This document shows, piece by piece, positions 60,344 through 64,000 of a stretch of 64,000 nt of DNA. Numbering within the stretch: the stretch's first letter is position 1; every line of letters begins with the position of its first letter. The DNA comes from Cytophagales bacterium (GTDB lineage: Bacteria; Bacteroidota; Bacteroidia; Cytophagales; 172606-1). The notes beneath the pieces were generated by a model that searched no databases, was not told the origin of the DNA, and saw nothing but the letters and a program-made list of their open reading frames with translations. The stretch lies in the NCBI GenBank assembly GCA_030446715.1, contig JAUJMU010000002.1:628631-692630 (forward strand), written 5' to 3'. The translations under genes and the position numbers were made by a program.

Positions 60344-60676
60344 TCAGAAAATAGAATCGAGGATCCAGCCTACTACCGCCAGCACGATGCTGAAAAACAG
60401 GGCCGGCAGGAATCCGGCTACATCAAATCCACCGATAAAATAATCGGCGATGTAGATAATGATAACGTTGAGCACCAGGTAAAAGAGACCCAGCGTCAGG
60501 ATGGTGATGGGCAGCGTGAGAATCACCAGGATAGGTTTCACGAAGGTGTTGAGTATCCCCAGCACCAGTGCCACAATAAGTGCCGTCAGGATTCCGTCTA
60601 CCCCTACCCCCGGTATCAGATAGGCGCTGATGATCACCGCCAGCGCATTGACCAGTAGTTTAACAAGAAATCCCAT
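60344..60676 (-). CDS. Phage-holin-family (DUF4.. type) small membrane protein
   Basis: This 110-residue integral membrane protein is almost wholly hydrophobic, with four predicted helices (about 3-20, 28-55, 58-80, 88-108). It matches the widespread 'phage holin family IV'-like membrane protein of Bacteroidota and Proteobacteria (MGFLVKLLVNALAVIISAYL, then VALVLGILNTFVKPILVILT). Despite the label these are chromosomal proteins, not known lysis holins, and function is unclear. It has its own terminator and lies downstream of hisIE across a spacer holding the heptamer repeat. Confidence 0.8.
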   Translation of the reverse strand: MGFLVKLLVNALAVIISAYLIPGVGVDGILTALIVALVLGILNTFVKPILVILTLPITILTLGLFYLVLNVIIIYIADYFIGGFDVAGFLPALFFSIVLAVVGWILDSIF

Positions 60677-60780
60677 TGTTGATTCAGGTTTAGAGGTTCT
60701 GCTTGAGAAAAATATAATAAACTCCCGTACGAAAAATCAGACAACTGGTTGCCGTGCGGACGGAATGCAGCATTTAAAGT

Positions 60781-60836
60781 GGTTATTGGTTATTGGTTAT
60801 TGGTTATTGGTTATTGGTTATTGGTTATTGGTTATT
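60781..60836. repeat. Tandem array of eight GGTTATT heptamers
   Basis: Eight perfect copies of GGTTATT (56 bp) lie in the 200-bp spacer between hisIE and the holin-like gene. A related copy (TTAAAGTGGTTATTGGTTAT, 60774-60793) is found inverted at 23188-23207, and degenerate units occur at about 23127-23155. Copy number is likely to vary between strains. Confidence 0.9.
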
Positions 60837-60876
60837 TGAAAAAGACACGGCTTGCAGTAATTCAAAACTTAAAATT

Positions 60877-61470
60877 TTACCGGTGCCTGTCCTGCAGCAC
60901 GGCGATGACTTCATCGAGGTCAACGTTTTTCTGTTCGAGCAGCACCAGATAGTGAAAAAGCAGATCAGCCGCTTCGTTTTTGAATAATTCGTCGTTATTG
61001 TCTTTTGCCTCAATCACCAGTTCGACTGCCTCCTCGCCCACCTTCTGCGCCACCTTGTTGATGCCTTTGGCAAACAGCGAGGCCGTGTACGACTTTTCGG
61101 TCGGATTCTGCCGCCGGCTGCGGATCACCTCTTTCAGATGGTCCAGAAAAGCTGCCTTACCGCTGTTTTTTTCGTCAAAGCAGGTGTCGGCTCCCGTATG
61201 GCAGACCGGCCCCACCGGATCGGCCTTGATCAGCAGCGTATCCCCGTCGCAATCTATGCGCATATCTTTCACCCTCAGAAAATTACCCGACGTTTCTCCT
61301 TTCGTCCAGAGCCGGTTTCTGGTCCGGCTGAAGAAGGTAACGGTACCTTCGGCCCTTGTTTTTTCGTAGGCTTCGGCGTTCATGTAGCCCAGCATCAGCA
61401 CTTTGCCGGTGGCGGCGTCCTGCACGATGGCCGGAATCAGTCCATTGGTTTTCTGGAAGTCAAGTTGCAT
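60877..61470 (-). CDS. hisIE: HisIE: phosphoribosyl-AMP cyclohydrolase / phosphoribosyl-ATP diphosphatase
   Basis: This 197-residue bifunctional enzyme carries out steps two and three of histidine synthesis. The N-terminal cyclohydrolase (1-105) has the zinc/metal motifs WTKGETSGNF and CDGDTLLIKADPVGPVCHTG followed by DTCF. The C-terminal diphosphatase (110-197) has helices with EAVELVIEAKDNNDELFKNE, then AADLLFHYLVLL, typical of the MazG-like fold. It follows hisF by 51 bp and ends the his row. Length and motif content are normal, so it looks intact. Confidence 0.96.
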   Translation of the reverse strand: MQLDFQKTNGLIPAIVQDAATGKVLMLGYMNAEAYEKTRAEGTVTFFSRTRNRLWTKGETSGNFLRVKDMRIDCDGDTLLIKADPVGPVCHTGADTCFDEKNSGKAAFLDHLKEVIRSRRQNPTEKSYTASLFAKGINKVAQKVGEEAVELVIEAKDNNDELFKNEAADLLFHYLVLLEQKNVDLDEVIAVLQDRHR

Positions 61471-61521
61471 GCGGATAGGGGTAAATTATTTTGTCAAAAC
61501 TACCGGCGGTGGGCCCAGGCA

Positions 61522-62277
61522 TCAAACCCGGACCGTAACGCCCTGCTCCTTCAGAAAGGTCTTCAGGCTGGGAATCGGTATTTCCCTGAAGTGAAAAATA
61601 CTGGCGGCAAGGGCAGCATCGGCTTTTCCGGCCGTGAAAACCTCCTCAAAATGCGCCATGTTTCCCGCACCGCCGGAAGCAATAACGGGAATTGCCGCCC
61701 GTTCGGAGATATACCTGGTCACCTCCAGCGCAAAGCCATTTTTGGTACCATCCGTGTCCATTGAGGTGAGCAGGATCTCGCCGGCCCCGCGGTGTTCGAC
61801 TTCTCGGGCCCACGGAATGGTCCGCTTTCCGGTGGGGGTGCGGCCACCGTGGGTGTGCACGATGTGTTCGCCGTTCAGGTAGCGCGTATCAATGGCGACT
61901 ACAATGCACTGGCTCCCGAATTCCTGCGCCAGCTGGTCTATCAGCGCCGGGTTACGCACGGCGGCGGAGTTGATGGAGATTTTGTCAGCACCGGCATTGA
62001 GCAGCGCCGATACATCCGCCACCGAACCAATGCCGCCGCCCACGGTGAAGGGAATATTGATGGCATGGGCCACCCGCCGCACGAGTTCCAGCAGGGTCCC
62101 GCGGTTTTCGACGGTAGCCGTAATATCCAGGAACACCAGTTCGTCGGCACCCTCCTCAGCGTAGCGGCGGGCCAGTTCTACCGGGTCGCCGGCATGGCGG
62201 AGGTTTTCAAAGTTAATGCCCTTTACCGTTTTGCCGTCTTTGATGTCAAGGCAGGGTATAATCCGTTTGGTCAGCAC
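61522..62277 (-). CDS. hisF: HisF, imidazole glycerol phosphate synthase cyclase subunit
   Basis: HisF joins the ammonia from HisH to PRFAR, producing imidazole glycerol phosphate and AICAR. I start at GTG 62277 (read [20 protein letters not shown]), the conserved family N-terminus. An open frame to 62490 would overlap the GNAT gene and is non-conserved. The 251-residue TIM barrel shows CLDIKDG (first catalytic Asp), [50 protein letters not shown] (second Asp) and [17 protein letters not shown]. It lies 38 bp downstream of the GNAT gene. Confidence 0.95.
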   Translation of the reverse strand: MLTKRIIPCLDIKDGKTVKGINFENLRHAGDPVELARRYAEEGADELVFLDITATVENRGTLLELVRRVAHAINIPFTVGGGIGSVADVSALLNAGADKISINSAAVRNPALIDQLAQEFGSQCIVVAIDTRYLNGEHIVHTHGGRTPTGKRTIPWAREVEHRGAGEILLTSMDTDGTKNGFALEVTRYISERAAIPVIASGGAGNMAHFEEVFTAGKADAALAASIFHFREIPIPSLKTFLKEQGVTVRV

Positions 62278-62315
62278 AATAGGGTCGTTTAGAGTGGCAG
62301 AAACAGAAGAAACGT

Positions 62316-62774
62316 TTACGTATCCTGCGGCTGGTATGGGTTGGGCCGGACCTTCTCCATAAATATTTCCGGTTTGGCGAGGGGTTTGAATCCCGACTTT
62401 TCGTAGAGGAAATGGGCATCGCGGGTACCCAGCATCCAGCGGCGAAGCCCCTGCAGTTCGGGCAGGCCGGTAATGCACGCCATCAGCCACTTGGCCAGGC
62501 CCCTGCCCCGGTACTCCTCCACAATAAATACATCGGCGATGTAGCCCATAGTGGCAAAATCACTGATCAACCGGGCAAAGCCAATCTGCTTGCCCTGGTG
62601 ATATACACCGAAGCAAAAAGAGCCCTCTACGGAAAGCCGCACGGTTTCTTCCGGGATGTGCCTTGCCCAGTAGGATTGGCTGGAAAGGTAGTGGTGAATT
62701 ACACCGATGTCCAGCTTGGTTTTATCCGTACTGATCAAAAACGCTCCGTTGGTGAACTGCTTGATTGTATTCAT
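62316..62774 (-). CDS. GNAT family N-acetyltransferase inserted in the his operon
   Basis: This 152-residue acetyltransferase has the GNAT A-motif [20 protein letters not shown] (R-x-x-G-x-A for acetyl-CoA) and upstream strands ([35 protein letters not shown]). The C-terminus ([20 protein letters not shown]) is the usual final strand-helix unit. It lies between hisA (27 bp) and hisF (38 bp), on the same strand and tightly packed, so it is co-transcribed with histidine genes although no role in the pathway is known. The substrate (amine, amino acid or protein) is unknown. Confidence 0.85.
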   Translation of the reverse strand: MNTIKQFTNGAFLISTDKTKLDIGVIHHYLSSQSYWARHIPEETVRLSVEGSFCFGVYHQGKQIGFARLISDFATMGYIADVFIVEEYRGRGLAKWLMACITGLPELQGLRRWMLGTRDAHFLYEKSGFKPLAKPEIFMEKVRPNPYQPQDT

Positions 62775-62801
62775 TTTCTGGTGCCAGGACTGGGACTTTG
62801 G

Positions 62802-63521
62802 TCAGGCAAACTTCTGCAAATCCTCCAGAGAGATTTTCCCTTCGTAAATGGCTTTCCCCACAATCACGCCGTAAAGATTCATCTCGTCCAGCTTATAAAT
62901 ATCATCGAGATTGCTTACGCCACCGCTGGCAATTACGTGCAGTGCAGGCAACCGGCTCCCAATTTCCCGGTACAAATCAAAAGATGGTCCCTGCAGCAGC
63001 CCGTCTTTGGCTACATCGGTGCTGATGGTGTATTTTACCCCTTTTTCGCTGAATTCTTCCAGAAAGTCGTAGATCCAGATCTGACTGGTTTCTTCCCAGC
63101 CACTTACAGCGATTTTCTCATTCCGGGCATCAGCGCCCAGAATGATTTTATCGGCTCCAAACTTTTTCAGCCAGTCTTCAAACAGATCGGGCTGCTTTAC
63201 GGCAACGCTGCCGCCGGTGACCTGAGCGGCTCCGCAGTCGAAAGCAATGCGGATGTCTTCGTCCGACTGGATGCCGCCGCCAAAATCAATGTGTAGTTTG
63301 GTCTGGCTTGCAATTTTCTCCAGCACGTTGTAATTGACTACCCGTTTCTGGCGGGCTCCGTCAAGGTCCACCACGTGGAGCCTTTTCAGACCGGCATCTT
63401 CGTAGGCTTTTGCCACATCCGCCGGATGGCCTTTGTATTCCTTTTTCTGCGCGAAATCACCTTGCGTCAGCCGGACACACTTGCCTTCAATGATATCAAT
63501 GGCGGGAATGATCTGAATCAT
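62802..63521 (-). CDS. hisA: HisA, phosphoribosylformimino-AICAR isomerase
   Basis: HisA isomerises ProFAR to PRFAR in histidine synthesis. I start at the ATG at 63521 (MIQIIPAIDIIEGKCVRLTQ), the conserved TIM-barrel opening with the first catalytic Asp in PAIDI. A longer frame from 63704 runs through the tRNA gene. The 239-residue protein shows LHIDFGGGIQSDEDIRIAF (phosphate loop), KIILGADARNEKIAVSGW, YTISTDVAKDGLLQGPSFD (second Asp) and HVIASGGVSNLDDIYKL. It is the first gene of the his row, with the tRNA-Asp gene in the opposite direction upstream. Confidence 0.96.
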   Translation of the reverse strand: MIQIIPAIDIIEGKCVRLTQGDFAQKKEYKGHPADVAKAYEDAGLKRLHVVDLDGARQKRVVNYNVLEKIASQTKLHIDFGGGIQSDEDIRIAFDCGAAQVTGGSVAVKQPDLFEDWLKKFGADKIILGADARNEKIAVSGWEETSQIWIYDFLEEFSEKGVKYTISTDVAKDGLLQGPSFDLYREIGSRLPALHVIASGGVSNLDDIYKLDEMNLYGVIVGKAIYEGKISLEDLQKFA

Positions 63522-63574
63522 GTTGTGAGCGGAATGGGCCGACAAAGTTGCATAAAAAATTTGCCAGCCTTCCA

Positions 63575-63604
63575 TTGCGGAATAGAAAAAATGCCATAGT
63601 TTTG
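63575..63604 (+). promoter_or_regulatory. Bacteroidota-type promoter of tRNA-Asp
   Basis: TTG (63575-63577), 19 bases, then TAGTTTTG (63597-63604) agree with the -33/-7 consensus. The expected start near 63611 leaves a leader of about 22 bases before the tRNA. Confidence 0.65.
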
Positions 63605-63632
63605 CACACGCTTTCAGCAAAAAGCAATGCCC

Positions 63633-63706
63633 GGTGTGGTAGTTCAGTCGGTTAGAATGCCGCCCTGTCACGGCGGAGGTCGCGGGTTCGAGTCCCGTCC
63701 GCACCG
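63633..63706 (+). tRNA. tRNA-Asp (anticodon GTC)
   Basis: A complete cloverleaf: acceptor stem GGTGTGG/CCGCACC, a D arm with GTTCAGTCGGTTAGAAT, an anticodon arm GCCGCCCTGTCACGGCGG with GTC in the loop, and a T arm with CGCGGGTTCGAGTCCCG. The discriminator base is G, and CCA is not encoded. A consensus promoter upstream and a terminator downstream make it a single-gene unit, divergent from the his row. Confidence 0.97.
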
Positions 63707-63713
63707 CTTAAGA

Positions 63714-63755
63714 TAAAAAAAGGTCCTGATTGTTGAAATCAGGGCCTTTTTTTAT
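63714..63755 (+). terminator. Terminator of tRNA-Asp
   Basis: AAAAAAGGTCCTGATT and AATCAGGGCCTTTTTTT flank a short loop (63715-63753), giving a long A/T-flanked stem right behind the tRNA. The rest of the window, to 64000, shows no recognised gene. Confidence 0.8.
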
Positions 63756-64000
63756 TTATTCTTCCAGAACCCGGGTTTTCTGCATTTTCGGGCTGATTCC
63801 GCACTTTTTGTTTTTCCCGCCTTCAATTTCTGCCGGTTTGTTTATCCCTGAATTCCTCGCAAAAAGCAGATACCAGAGGCTGTCCGGTGCGAGTGTGTAT
63901 AGACAGTAGTATTATCTATTAGACTTGTTAGTGGTTGGGAATGAGGGAGAAGCTGGATTGGAAGTTCCAAAGGCCAGCACATACCCCTACTATTGTATCC

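Noticed and set aside
60781-60836. CRISPR array in the heptamer region
   Set aside because: The units are 7 bp with no spacers between them; this is a plain tandem repeat. No CRISPR array was seen elsewhere in the window.
63522-63704. N-terminal extension of hisA through the tRNA region
   Set aside because: The extra 61 residues are the reverse complement of tRNA-Asp and its leader; the conserved HisA start is at 63521.

Overview
The window comes from a Bacteroidota chromosome, most likely the order Cytophagales (inference from gene content, no search run). Pointers are: alternative complex III (act genes), a PorP/SprF-type type IX secretion (T9SS) protein, a T9SS type A sorting tail, a collapsed hybrid two-component (HTCS) regulator, Gfo/Idh/MocA oxidoreductases with twin-arginine or lipoprotein signals, DUF3341/DUF4260/DUF922 proteins, and -33/-7 promoters of the TTTG...TAnnTTTG type. 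Base composition is moderately GC-rich apart from a visibly AT-richer island at about 32.4-38.1 kb.

Layout. 1-8.5 kb: act operon (actA-B-C-D-E-F, minus strand, actF running off the left edge) behind a near-consensus promoter; actC carries a one-base frameshift. 8.6-17.1 kb: housekeeping genes (OsmC, SDR, YdcF, pdxA, M17 aminopeptidase, rsmA) and a broken sialate O-acetylesterase. 17.7-23.1 kb: a PorP/SprF-SPOR fusion, a GAF protein, DUF4260, an AraC regulator and a DUF922 putative metallopeptidase. 23.2-29.6 kb: an acetyl-xylan-esterase-like enzyme, two sugar oxidoreductases and an internally deleted HTCS. 30-38 kb: an ABC exporter, then the most unusual locus: a stand-alone receiver facing a row of four genes (E1/ThiF-like adenylyltransferase, GNAT/autoinducer-synthase-like acyltransferase, 7TMR-DISM sensor kinase, receiver-kinase) across an intergenic region with a 20-bp perfect palindrome. 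39-43.2 kb: AsmA and TerB-like proteins. 43.2-48.7 kb: a gene graveyard with 5' pieces of a sulfatase and a GH78 rhamnosidase flanking a dead IS982-family element, one intact T9SS cargo gene, and a receiver gene split by a 103-bp MITE with an 8-bp target duplication. 48.7-54.8 kb: miaA (two one-base lesions), a very large multi-PAS hybrid kinase and its overlapping response regulator. 54.8-60.7 kb: small conserved proteins, an MBL hydrolase, lipoproteins, a TrpF-like protein, an oxidoreductase and a small phage-holin-type membrane protein. 60.9-63.5 kb: hisA-(GNAT)-hisF-hisIE, with tRNA-Asp diverging from it.

The act genes build a quinol-oxidising respiratory complex. The carbohydrate genes (esterases, Gfo/Idh/MocA, HTCS, sulfatase and rhamnosidase remnants) suggest plant or algal polysaccharide use that is partly decaying. 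Signalling is heavily represented. At least seven genes carry indels, stops, insertions or truncations. Some sit in short homopolymers of otherwise core genes (actC, miaA), so sequencing error must be separated from real decay.
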